In this document: positions 28,513 to 35,918 of the stretch, one piece after another | Position numbering within the stretch: position 1 is the stretch's first letter | How the letters are laid out: every line of letters starts with the position of its first letter | NCBI GenBank assembly: GCA_016182795.1 | Contig: JACPFW010000010.1 | Coordinates: 1 to 64,000, forward strand | Direction of reading: 5' to 3' | Length of the DNA stretch: 64,000 nt | Source: Gemmatimonadota bacterium | GTDB lineage: Bacteria > Gemmatimonadota > Gemmatimonadetes > Gemmatimonadales > Gemmatimonadaceae | Notes under the pieces: model-generated | Databases searched by the model: none | Told to the model about the DNA's origin: nothing | The model's input: the letters and a program-made list of their open reading frames with translations, nothing else | Program-made: the position numbers and the translations under genes

Positions 28513-28962
28513 ATGGTCACGCTCCGGGAGATCGGCATCGTACGGAGCCCCTACGCGGACACGGCGCAGGTTCCCAAGGGATGCGGTGCGCGTCACGACG
28601 CCGAAGGGATGCTCGAGATTCACGAAGCATTCGAGCCGGGCCTCACCGATATCGAGGGGTTCTCGCACCTGTACGTGCTCTGGCTGTTCGACCGGGCTGA
28701 GGGATACGACTTGCTGTCGCAGCCCCCGACCGCGGATCGTCCGCACGGCGTGTTCACCACGCGGTCACCGCGCCGGCCAAGCGCCATCGGTCTGACCGTC
28801 GTCGAACTGCTGCGACGTGACGGACCGCGGCTCGTGGTGCGTGGCGTGGACATGCTGGACGGCACGCCGATTGTGGACATCAAGCCGTATCTCTCCAACA
28901 TCCCCGCCGAGCGCCTGCGGCGCGGCTGGCTTGATGACGCGGAGCATCGCACCTCGTTCTAG
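28513..28962 (+). CDS. trmO: tRNA m6t6A37 methyltransferase TrmO (TsaA-like)
   Basis: A 149-residue protein with the TrmO/TsaA beta-barrel. It opens with the family-typical REIGIVRSPYADTAQVPKGC and carries IEGFSHLYVLWLFDRAEGYD, GVFTTRSPRRPSAIGLTVVE and DGTPIVDIKPYL. The E. coli enzyme methylates N6-threonylcarbamoyladenosine at tRNA position 37 using S-adenosylmethionine. This one is the short form without the C-terminal extension. A GTG at 28510 immediately precedes the ATG, so the exact start is uncertain. Confidence 0.92.
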   Translation: MVTLREIGIVRSPYADTAQVPKGCGARHDAEGMLEIHEAFEPGLTDIEGFSHLYVLWLFDRAEGYDLLSQPPTADRPHGVFTTRSPRRPSAIGLTVVELLRRDGPRLVVRGVDMLDGTPIVDIKPYLSNIPAERLRRGWLDDAEHRTSF

Positions 28963-29019
28963 CCGCGCTGTCCGTTGACCCCCCCCATGGTTGACGCGCC
29001 CGACGCGTCAGGAGCCGAC

Positions 29020-29598
29020 ATGCCGCAGTCACCCCAGCGAACGCTTGGCGCCTTCATGCTCGTGAGTGTGGACGGGTACTACTGCGACGCCAACGGCGAT
29101 ATGGGATTCGCCCACAAGGCGGCCGACGACGACGAGTGGAACGTGTTCGTGGGGCGCAACGCCAGCGGCGGCGGCGCCCTGCTGTTCGGCCGCGTGACGT
29201 ACGAGATGATGGCCGCGTGGTGGCCGAGTCCGATGGCCGCGCAGGCGATGCCCGCCGTTGCCGCGGGCATGAACGCGGCGCAGAAGATCGTCTTCTCGCG
29301 CACCCTGCGAACGGCAGACTGGAGCCACACCACGCTGGTGAACGACGACATGGTGGGGTTCGTGCGCCGGCTGAAAGCAGACCCCGGGCCGGACCTCACT
29401 CTCCTTGGCAGCGGGAGCATCGTCACGCAGTTGGCGGACGCTGGGCTCCTCGACCGCATCCAAGTGGTGGTGAATCCGGTCGCGCTCGGCGGAGGCAAGT
29501 CGCTGTTCGCCGGACTGACGTCGCGGCGGGAGCTGCGGCTCGAAGACTCGCGTACCTTCAAGAACGGCGCCGTCGTGTTGTGGTACGAAGTGCGGTAG
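29020..29598 (+). CDS. Dihydrofolate reductase-family protein (RibD C-terminal-like)
   Basis: A 192-residue protein of the DHFR/RibD-C superfamily. The N-terminal GAFMLVSVDGYYCDANGDMG, LLFGRVTYEMMAAWWP, the cofactor-binding LTLLGSGSIVTQLADAGLLD and the C-terminal ALGGGKSLF are characteristic of the YwjB/YyaP-like group. It is probably an NAD(P)H-dependent reductase, but the substrate is unknown and it is unlikely to be the cell's main DHFR. The ATG at 29020 has AGGAG five bases upstream; TTG 28975 or ATG 28987 would add an unconserved N-terminus. Confidence 0.87.
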   Translation: MPQSPQRTLGAFMLVSVDGYYCDANGDMGFAHKAADDDEWNVFVGRNASGGGALLFGRVTYEMMAAWWPSPMAAQAMPAVAAGMNAAQKIVFSRTLRTADWSHTTLVNDDMVGFVRRLKADPGPDLTLLGSGSIVTQLADAGLLDRIQVVVNPVALGGGKSLFAGLTSRRELRLEDSRTFKNGAVVLWYEVR

Positions 29599-29675
29599 CC
29601 GGTGGCGACGCGCCGCGACGGACGCCTTATTGAAGCAGAGTAGTATGCACTGCCGCACCCGACTGGAGTGTCACG

Positions 29676-29897
29676 ATGTCCGCACCATCTTGCCCCGCCT
29701 GCCGCACCCTCATGGAAGAGGGTTTCATGATCGATCAGGGCGACCACAGCACACCGTCGCAGAGCGAATGGGCGGAAGGTCCGCCCGAACGCTCGTTCTG
29801 GCGCGGATTGAACCTCAAGGGGAAAGAGCGGATTCCGGCAGTGACCTACCGATGCCCGCAGTGCGGCCTGCTGCAGTCGTACGCCCACAAGGTGTGA
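29676..29897 (+). CDS. Small zinc-ribbon protein
   Basis: A 73-residue protein with two CxxC knuckles, one near each end (CPACRT and CPQCGLLQSYA), expected to bind one Zn2+ ion. The middle is hydrophilic with a WRGLNLKGKER segment. Similar tiny proteins with a terminal CPxCG and aromatic tail are widespread and uncharacterised. GGAG precedes the ATG, and the stop overlaps the GTG start of the next gene (GTGTGA). Confidence 0.8.
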   Translation: MSAPSCPACRTLMEEGFMIDQGDHSTPSQSEWAEGPPERSFWRGLNLKGKERIPAVTYRCPQCGLLQSYAHKV

Positions 29898-31690
29898 GCA
29901 CGGCGCGCCGCCGGCTGAGGTCTGGCGTCAGGAGAGTCGGCGCGTTCGCGTGCGTGCTGTTGGCTGCCGCGTGTGCGGGGCGCTCGCACCGCGCGCAGAC
30001 GCTGGCGGGTTTTGCGCCGGCCGTCGGCGACGGCGAGTCCATTCGCGTGCTCGACATTTATCCTGGTGTGACGGCGACGCTCGTCGCCCCGAGAGACGTC
30101 GATATCACCCCGCCGGTTGAGCTGATTCTGTACGCGCTGCCCAACGGCAACTCGACCGCCGAGACGATGGGACGCGCAATGGCCGACAGCGTCGGGTGGC
30201 GGTACGACATACAGCACATCGGCGCCCAGACGCGGGCGCTTCGCGCCCGCGGCGTGCCGCAGGCGATCGTTGCGTACCTCGAGGCCGACGGCAAGAGCTG
30301 GCCGGCGTGGCGCGCGAAGCTCGGATATGATCGGGCCAACCGGCGCATCGTGGAGATCGTGGATCAGCTGCGGGTCGCCATCGGCTCGCCGCCGCGGCTC
30401 ACGGTGACGCTCACCGGGCACAGCGGGGGCGGCTCGTTCATGTTCGGTTTCATCGAGGGGCAGGATGTGCTTCCCGCCTGGCTCGATCGCATCGCGTTCC
30501 TCGACGCCAACTACAACTTCACGCCGGCGCACGGCCAAAAGCTGACGGTTTGGTTGCAGGGCGATCCACGGCGCCGCCTCGTGGTGCTTGCCTACGACGA
30601 CCGTGAGATCATGCTCGACGGCAAGAAGGTTGTGTCCGACTCCGGCGGCACGTGGCGCGCCACGCAGCGCATGATCGACTACATCTCGCGGTCCGGCGCG
30701 TTGGCGACGGACTCGCTCGGTCCGTTCATCCGCTCCCGCGCGCCGCAGATCGAATTGCTGCGGCATCCCAACCCTTCGAACGCGATTCTGCACACGGCGA
30801 TGATTGGCGACATGAACGGCTACCTGCACGCGATGCTCACCGGACGCGCGGGATATGATGGCGGCGCCACCGTGCTGATGCCGACGCGCGTGTACACGCC
30901 GTTCATCGAGGGGCCGGTGCGGCTGCCGCCCGCCGTACCGCCGGCGATCCCACCGCGCGCCGCCGGGGCGTTGACCGGCAGCGCATTCATTGAGAGCGTG
31001 GCGCACGCGGCGCGCGACGACCGCGAAGCCGCGGTGCGCCGCGAACTCCTCGCCGGCAACGTGCCGTCGTTCCTGCGCACGCTGCGCCGCGTGGAAGCGC
31101 GGGCGGTTGGCGCCGACGGAGTGGAGCACGTCGTCGCGTACGAGGTGATGCCCGATTACCTGGCCATTGGCTCGGACGAAGACTTCGTGCGCATGCCCAT
31201 GACGCCGTATACCGCGCAGGCGTTTGGCGACGCCTTCGGATTCGTCTTGCCAACGCGCAAGATGGTCAATGACATCTGGGCCGCCGCCCCGGTGCATGTG
31301 GAGCCTCGCCCGCTGACCCAGAATCGCGACTCGTCGCTGACGTTCCTCCAGCACCAGCGCATCATCGAGGAACAGCTCGCCGGTCAGCCGCGCGGCGTGT
31401 TCGTGGCGGGCATCAAGAAAGACGTCGTGGTGAGCAACACGCTGCTCATGCGGTCGAACCGGGTGGCCATCTACGGCTGGCATTATATGAATGGCAAGCC
31501 GATTCAGCCGGTGTACGCCGGGCATGTCGATTGGTATGTGGATTACAGCCACGGCATTCGGCCCGTGCGGCGCGGCATGTGGGTTGACGGTCGGCGCACA
31601 ACGTTCGAGGCCATTCTCGCCGACTCGACGATGCGCGCACTGCTGAGCGACGAGGGGGCGCTGGCGGTCACGCGCTACCCCACGCCGTAA
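29894..31690 (+). CDS. Exported protein with a serine-hydrolase-like GHSGGG motif
   Basis: I do not recognise the family of this 598-residue protein. The N-terminus is basic, then hydrophobic (FACVLLAAACAG), and could be a lipoprotein signal with Cys27 or an ordinary Sec signal. A nucleophile-elbow-like LTGHSGGGSFMFG places Ser177 where an alpha/beta-hydrolase serine would be; ILYALPNGNSTAETMG resembles the first strand. The C-terminal third includes GWHYMNGKPIQPVYAGH and HVDWYVDYSHGIRPVRR, rich in His, Tyr and Trp. It may be an envelope hydrolase. The GTG start overlaps the zinc-ribbon stop; an open frame extends to 29630 but would bury that gene. Confidence 0.72.
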   Translation: MSTARRRLRSGVRRVGAFACVLLAAACAGRSHRAQTLAGFAPAVGDGESIRVLDIYPGVTATLVAPRDVDITPPVELILYALPNGNSTAETMGRAMADSVGWRYDIQHIGAQTRALRARGVPQAIVAYLEADGKSWPAWRAKLGYDRANRRIVEIVDQLRVAIGSPPRLTVTLTGHSGGGSFMFGFIEGQDVLPAWLDRIAFLDANYNFTPAHGQKLTVWLQGDPRRRLVVLAYDDREIMLDGKKVVSDSGGTWRATQRMIDYISRSGALATDSLGPFIRSRAPQIELLRHPNPSNAILHTAMIGDMNGYLHAMLTGRAGYDGGATVLMPTRVYTPFIEGPVRLPPAVPPAIPPRAAGALTGSAFIESVAHAARDDREAAVRRELLAGNVPSFLRTLRRVEARAVGADGVEHVVAYEVMPDYLAIGSDEDFVRMPMTPYTAQAFGDAFGFVLPTRKMVNDIWAAAPVHVEPRPLTQNRDSSLTFLQHQRIIEEQLAGQPRGVFVAGIKKDVVVSNTLLMRSNRVAIYGWHYMNGKPIQPVYAGHVDWYVDYSHGIRPVRRGMWVDGRRTTFEAILADSTMRALLSDEGALAVTRYPTP

Positions 31691-31769
31691 GTCTGGGCGG
31701 TTTCTCCGGCTTGCCGGCCAGCCCCGGGTGGCGTATTCTCGGCGCTTCCCCCTGGCCGGAGAGTCCCCC

Positions 31770-32189
31770 GTGACACCGCCCCCAAAGTGGTACAAGCCCG
31801 TCGCCGTTGTGGCGCTGCTCTGGAACCTGCTCGGCTGTGCGGCCTACCTGCATGACGTGCGAATCTCGCCCGAAGATCTCGCCCAGATGAGCGCCGCGCA
31901 GCAGGCGATGTACAACTCGCGTCCGGCGTGGGGCGTGGCGGCCTCCGCATTCGCGGTCTGGTTCGGGGCCGCGGGGTCGTTGGGGCTTCTGCTCCGCCAG
32001 TGGTGGGCCCTGCCCGTGCTCGGCATCTCACTCCTCGGCGTCCTGGCGCAGGACGTCGGGATCCTCGTGCTGAGTGACGGTACCGAGGTCGGGGCGGCGA
32101 TGTGGGTGCTGCAGGGTCTCGTGCTCGCGGGGGCGGTGGCGCTCCTGTTCCTTGCGCGCACCGCGCGCTCGCGCGGCTGGATTGCCTGA
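31770..32189 (+). CDS. Four-helix membrane protein of unknown function
   Basis: A 139-residue protein with four predicted helices and short loops (PVAVVALLWNLLGCAAYLHD, ASAFAVWFGAAGSLGLLL, WWALPVLGISLLGVLAQD and LQGLVLAGAVALLFLART). Between helices 1 and 2 is a conserved-looking LAQMSAAQQAMYNSRPAWG loop, seen in many uncharacterised proteins with sugar-transporter-like names. GGAGAG upstream supports the GTG start at 31770. Confidence 0.75.
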   Translation: MTPPPKWYKPVAVVALLWNLLGCAAYLHDVRISPEDLAQMSAAQQAMYNSRPAWGVAASAFAVWFGAAGSLGLLLRQWWALPVLGISLLGVLAQDVGILVLSDGTEVGAAMWVLQGLVLAGAVALLFLARTARSRGWIA

Positions 32190-32242
32190 GCAGACACGCC
32201 GCGCGCTGAGCTCGCCTGAAGGCAAGGCTTTAGATTGCGGTC

Positions 32243-32815
32243 ATGGCTGACCGTGCCCGCATTCTCGTCATCGCCGCCACCCAGCGAGAGTTGATCGCTC
32301 CCGACGGGTGGCAGGCGATGCTGTGCGGGGTCGGCCCGGTGGAAGCGGCGGCCGCGACCGCGGCGGCGATTGCGCAGTTTCGCCCGTCGGCCGTGGTGCA
32401 TGTGGGGATCGCGGGCGCGCGGCGCGCGTGCGCGCTGGCGCCGGCGACATTGGTCATCGGGCGCGCGGCGCACTACTGCGATCTCGGGGTCACGGCCGAC
32501 TGGGCGCCGAACGTGGTGGACGGTACGCCGGCGCTAGTGGCAGCCGCCCAGCGCGCGCTGCCCGCGGCGGTGACGCTGCTCATCGGGACAACGGCACGAA
32601 TTGGCGGGAGCACCGCGTGCGACGTGGAAGCGATGGAGGGATTCGCGGTGCTGCGCGCCGCCGCGCTGGCGGGTGTTCCGGCTGTCGAGGTGCGGGCGAT
32701 CTCCAATGAGATTGAAGAGACCGATCGCGCCCGCTGGCACTTCGACGCCGCCTTCGCGGCGATCGCGGCGGCAACGCCACGCCTCGTGGATGAGGTTGCG
32801 CGATGCGTGAGCTGA
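32243..32815 (+). CDS. mqnB: Futalosine hydrolase MqnB
   Basis: A 190-residue nucleoside phosphorylase-like hydrolase of the MqnB group, which removes hypoxanthine from futalosine in the alternative menaquinone pathway. Features include VHVGIAGARRACALAPATLV, the catalytic-site stretch GSTACDVEAMEGFAVLRAA and VRAISNEIEETDRARWHFD. It is somewhat short for the family. The immediate overlap (13 nt) with mqnD confirms the function. It would act in the cytoplasm, downstream of MqnA, which is not in this window. Confidence 0.92.
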   Translation: MADRARILVIAATQRELIAPDGWQAMLCGVGPVEAAAATAAAIAQFRPSAVVHVGIAGARRACALAPATLVIGRAAHYCDLGVTADWAPNVVDGTPALVAAAQRALPAAVTLLIGTTARIGGSTACDVEAMEGFAVLRAAALAGVPAVEVRAISNEIEETDRARWHFDAAFAAIAAATPRLVDEVARCVS

Positions 32816-33585
32816 CCTTCGGCTACTCTCCGTGTCCCAACGATACGTTCGCCTTTCATGCGCTCACGCACGGGCTCGTTGAGGCGCCGTTTCGTGTGCG
32901 CCCCGTGCTGCTCGACATCGAGGAACTGAACCGCCGCGCGCACGACGGGGAGTTTGATCTCACGAAGCTCAGCGTTGGCGCGTTCGCAAGCGTGGGGAAG
33001 CGCTATCGCCTCCTGCGCAGTGGTGCGGCGCTCGGCCAGGGTGTGGGACCGTTGGTGGTCGCCCGCTCGTCGATACCGCTCGCCGACGCAATGCGTGGTC
33101 GAGTGGCGATTCCCGGCCGCGAAACGACCGCATTCCGTCTGCTGCGCCTTGCCGCGCCCGCGCGCGGCGAGGACGTGGAAATGCGGTACGACCGCATTCT
33201 TGCCGCGGTGCGCGACGGCGACGTGGACGCGGGACTCATCATTCACGAGAGCCGCTTCACCTACGCCGATCACGGACTCGTGAAGCTCATTGACCTCGGC
33301 GACTGGTGGGAGCACGAGACGGGACTGCCGGTGCCGCTGGCCGGTATCTGTGCACGCGCCGACCTCGACGACGCCACGGCGCACGCCGCCGAGCGCGCCA
33401 TTCGCGCGTCGGTGCAGCACGCGTTCGATCATCCCGAGGCCAGCCGCGCGTACGTGCGCGCGCACTCGCAGGAAATGTCGGACGCCGTGTGCGACGCGCA
33501 CATCGCGCTCTACGTGAACGCGCACAGCCTGGACATCGGCGACGACGGATTGCGCGCCATCGAGCGGCTGACCGCCAGCGCCTGA
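32803..33585 (+). CDS. mqnD: 1,4-dihydroxy-6-naphthoate synthase MqnD
   Basis: A 260-residue periplasmic-binding-protein-fold lyase that converts cyclic de-hypoxanthinyl futalosine to 1,4-dihydroxy-6-naphthoate. The family signature GYSPCPNDTFAFHAL is at residues 7-21, followed by DLTKLSVGAFASVGKRYRLL and GLIIHESRFTYADHGLVKL. Its start codon lies inside mqnB. With mqnB it shows that the organism makes menaquinone by the futalosine route, which suggests quinol-based respiration consistent with the membrane complexes here. Confidence 0.95.
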   Translation: MRELTFGYSPCPNDTFAFHALTHGLVEAPFRVRPVLLDIEELNRRAHDGEFDLTKLSVGAFASVGKRYRLLRSGAALGQGVGPLVVARSSIPLADAMRGRVAIPGRETTAFRLLRLAAPARGEDVEMRYDRILAAVRDGDVDAGLIIHESRFTYADHGLVKLIDLGDWWEHETGLPVPLAGICARADLDDATAHAAERAIRASVQHAFDHPEASRAYVRAHSQEMSDAVCDAHIALYVNAHSLDIGDDGLRAIERLTASA

Positions 33586-33693
33586 ACGGCGCCCGATTCG
33601 GGAACTCTCCGCGCGCATCCCGCGTCTGTTGCTCGCCGGCGCGCGAAGGTGTGCGCCGCGCGATGACCCCCCAATCAACAGGAGAGTAGGGCC

Positions 33694-34209
33694 ATGACGT
33701 CGATGAAGGTTGCATTTCTCGCTGCGGCCACGATGCTGACGACGAGCGCGGCAGGCGCCCAAATGGCGAACGTGCCGGAGCTCAAGGTGTCGGAGCAGAA
33801 TATCGTGCAGGTAGCGACGAGTGCGGGGTTCAATACGCTGGTCGCCGCGGTGAAGGCCGCCGGTCTGGTGGATGCGCTGTCGGGGACGGGGCCGTTCACC
33901 GTCTTCGCACCGACGGACGCTGCGTTCGCCAAGCTGCCGGCGGGCACGCTGGACGCGCTGCTGAAGGACCCGCAGCAGCTGGCCGCGATCCTCAAGTACC
34001 ATGTGGTCGCCGGCAAGGTGATGGCTGCGGACGTGATCGCCGCGAAGGAAGTGAAGCCGACCACGCTCCAGGGTGCGGCGCTGGACATCAAGGTGATGGG
34101 AAGCATGGTGCACGTGAACAACGCCATGGTCATCAAGGCTGATGTGGCGGCCTCAAACGGCGTGATCCACGTGATTGACACAGTGGTCCTGCCGCCGGCC
34201 GGCAAGTAA
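33694..34209 (+). CDS. Secreted fasciclin (FAS1)-domain protein
   Basis: A 171-residue protein with a Sec signal peptide ([20 protein letters not shown], cleavage near AGAQ) and a single FAS1 domain. The H1 motif is [17 protein letters not shown] and the H2 motif [14 protein letters not shown]. Such single-domain proteins are secreted or periplasmic and often adhesive or surface-associated; no enzymatic role is known. An AGGAGAG ribosome-binding site precedes the ATG. A hairpin follows 14 nt after the stop. Confidence 0.93.
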   Translation: MTSMKVAFLAAATMLTTSAAGAQMANVPELKVSEQNIVQVATSAGFNTLVAAVKAAGLVDALSGTGPFTVFAPTDAAFAKLPAGTLDALLKDPQQLAAILKYHVVAGKVMAADVIAAKEVKPTTLQGAALDIKVMGSMVHVNNAMVIKADVAASNGVIHVIDTVVLPPAGK

Positions 34210-34222
34210 GCTGTTCCGCGTA

Positions 34223-34261
34223 AATGCCCCGGGGGCGCCAATCGGACGCTCCCGGGGCATT
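34223..34261 (+). terminator. Probable intrinsic terminator after the fasciclin gene
   Basis: An 11-bp stem (AATGCCCCGGG paired with CCCGGGGCATT) encloses a loop of about 17 nt, directly downstream of the fasciclin stop. The tail is only moderately T-rich (CGCTTGTTC), so termination strength is uncertain. Confidence 0.65.
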
Positions 34262-34293
34262 CGCTTGTTCAAGACGAGGGAACTGACGATTCG

Positions 34294-34329
34294 CCTGAAA
34301 CGTTAACTTTCAATCGCACTCCTTTCAGG
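34294..34329 (+). promoter_or_regulatory. Leader hairpin upstream of the TerC-family gene
   Basis: CCTGAAA (34294-34300) and TTTCAGG (34323-34329) form a 7-bp stem with a 22-nt loop, 18 nt before the TerC-family start codon. No clear Shine-Dalgarno is seen, so the hairpin could affect initiation. It does not match the yybP-ykoY manganese riboswitch by eye. Confidence 0.35.
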
Positions 34330-34347
34330 CCGATCACCTCCCCTCCG

Positions 34348-35325
34348 ATGACCGACCCTACGCACTCCGGCACCCCGTTGCTCTACTTCGGCTTCAGCGC
34401 GCTCGTCGTGCTGCTGTTGGCGGTGGATTTCGTCCTGCTGCGCGCGCAGGGAAGCCACAAGGTGTCGGTGAAAGAAGCCGCGCTGTGGTCCGTCGTCTGG
34501 GTGCTCGCGGCGGCGGCGTTCGGCGGCTGGTTCTGGTGGCATCTCAATGGGCAGTACGGCCCGGAGGTTGCGAACCTCAAGACGCTCCAGTACGCGACCG
34601 GCTACGTGATCGAGAAGGGGCTGGCGATCGAGAATGTCTTCGTGTGGATCACCATCTTCACGTATTTCTCGATTCCCGCCGAGCTGCAGAAGCGCGTGCT
34701 GCTGTGGGGCGTCGTCGGCGCCATCGCGCTGCGCGCGGGGCTCATCTACCTTGGCGCGGTCCTCATCCATCAGTTCACGTGGATCTTCTACGTGTTCGGG
34801 CTGTTCCTCGTGTTCACCGGCATCAAGATGTTCGTGGTGACGGGCAAGGAGAGCGACCTCGGCACCAATCCGCTGCTGCGCTGGCTGCGCGGCCATGTGC
34901 CGATCAGTCACGACCTGCACGGCGAGAAATTCTCGATTCTCGAGAACGGCAAGCGCGTATTCACGCCGCTCGCGCTCGTGCTCATGCTCGTCGAGGTCAG
35001 CGATGTGGTCTTCGCGGTGGACAGTATTCCCGCGATCTTTGCCGTGACCAGCGATCCATTCGTCGTCTTCACGGCCAATACGTTCGCCATTCTCGGCCTG
35101 CGCGCGATGTACTTTATGCTCGCCGACATGGCCGACCGGTTCCACTTGTTGGGCTACGGCCTGGCGGTCATCGTGACGCTGGTGGGCGTGAAGATGCTGG
35201 TCATGGACTTCTACAAGGTGCCGATCGTGTGGATGCTGGCGACAGTGGTCGTGGTGCTGGCGGTGTCGGTACTGGCGAGTTTGATGACCGGCCGACCGGG
35301 CAAGGCGCATGCCGCGCAACGTTGA
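34348..35325 (+). CDS. TerC/Alx-family integral membrane protein
   Basis: A 325-residue membrane protein with about eight or nine helices. The TerC-family signatures are AIENVFVWITIFTYF, VEVSDVVFAVDSIPAIFAVT (intramembrane acidic residues, likely metal-binding) and FVVFTANTFAILGLRAMYFM. Members include Alx (Mn2+ export) and TerC of tellurite-resistance clusters; the function is often Mn2+ handling at the Sec machinery. No ter genes are nearby, so metal homeostasis is likelier than tellurite resistance. The CYTH gene begins within its last 17 nt. Confidence 0.9.
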   Translation: MTDPTHSGTPLLYFGFSALVVLLLAVDFVLLRAQGSHKVSVKEAALWSVVWVLAAAAFGGWFWWHLNGQYGPEVANLKTLQYATGYVIEKGLAIENVFVWITIFTYFSIPAELQKRVLLWGVVGAIALRAGLIYLGAVLIHQFTWIFYVFGLFLVFTGIKMFVVTGKESDLGTNPLLRWLRGHVPISHDLHGEKFSILENGKRVFTPLALVLMLVEVSDVVFAVDSIPAIFAVTSDPFVVFTANTFAILGLRAMYFMLADMADRFHLLGYGLAVIVTLVGVKMLVMDFYKVPIVWMLATVVVVLAVSVLASLMTGRPGKAHAAQR

Positions 35326-35851
35326 GATCAAAGCCCGCATCGGAAGCATCGCCGCCGTCTCGGCGCGCGCGGCCGCGATCGCCGATTCCGGTCCCACCGA
35401 GATCGCCCAGGACGACACATTCTTTCCGTGCCCGGCGGGCCGGCTCAAGCTGCGGCAGTTCGCCGACGGCTCGGGTGAGCTGATCTTCTATCAGCGCGCC
35501 GACGCGCAGGGACCCAAGGAATCGTTCTACCTGCTCGCGCGCACCGCCGATGCCGACGCGCTGCGCACGGTGCTCTCACACGCGTACGGCACGGCAGGGC
35601 GCGTGGTGAAGCAGCGCACACTTTTCCTCGCCGGCCCCACACGCATTCACCTCGACCGCGTGCACGGCCTCGGCGAGTTCCTTGAGCTCGAAGTGGTCCT
35701 TGCCGACGAGGAGTCGGTAGAGCAGGGCGTGCAGACGGCGCATCGGGTGATGGCCTCGCTGGGGGTCGACGCGGCGCAACTGGTGGAGGGTGCCTACGTG
35801 GATTTGCTGCGGGAGGCCGCGCCAGCCGCTCAGTCGCGCTCGAGCGGGTGA
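35309..35851 (+). CDS. Class IV adenylate cyclase-like CYTH-domain protein
   Basis: A 180-residue CYTH-fold protein. The N-terminal NVEIKARI is the version of the ExExK motif common in the class IV cyclase (CyaB) group, and LKLRQFADGSGELIFYQRAD, VVKQRTLFL and HLDRVHGLGEFLELEVVL continue the tunnel-fold pattern of charged residues. Activity could be cAMP synthesis or, equally, triphosphate hydrolysis, since the family is mixed. The ATG overlaps the TerC-family gene by 17 nt. Confidence 0.85.
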   Translation: MPRNVEIKARIGSIAAVSARAAAIADSGPTEIAQDDTFFPCPAGRLKLRQFADGSGELIFYQRADAQGPKESFYLLARTADADALRTVLSHAYGTAGRVVKQRTLFLAGPTRIHLDRVHGLGEFLELEVVLADEESVEQGVQTAHRVMASLGVDAAQLVEGAYVDLLREAAPAAQSRSSG

Positions 35852-35918
35852 CGTACGCAATAGTCGTCCGGTCGTAGGACACTCAACACGACGCCACGCC
35901 GACGCGTAGTTTTGCGCG

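Noticed and set aside
29846-31795. 649-codon minus-strand frame opposite the GHSGGG protein
   Set aside because: The plus frame has a signal peptide, ordered hydrophobic pattern and coupled start; the antisense frame does not.
34262-34347. yybP-ykoY manganese riboswitch upstream of the TerC-family gene
   Set aside because: The conserved core and paired stems of that riboswitch are not present; only one simple hairpin is seen.
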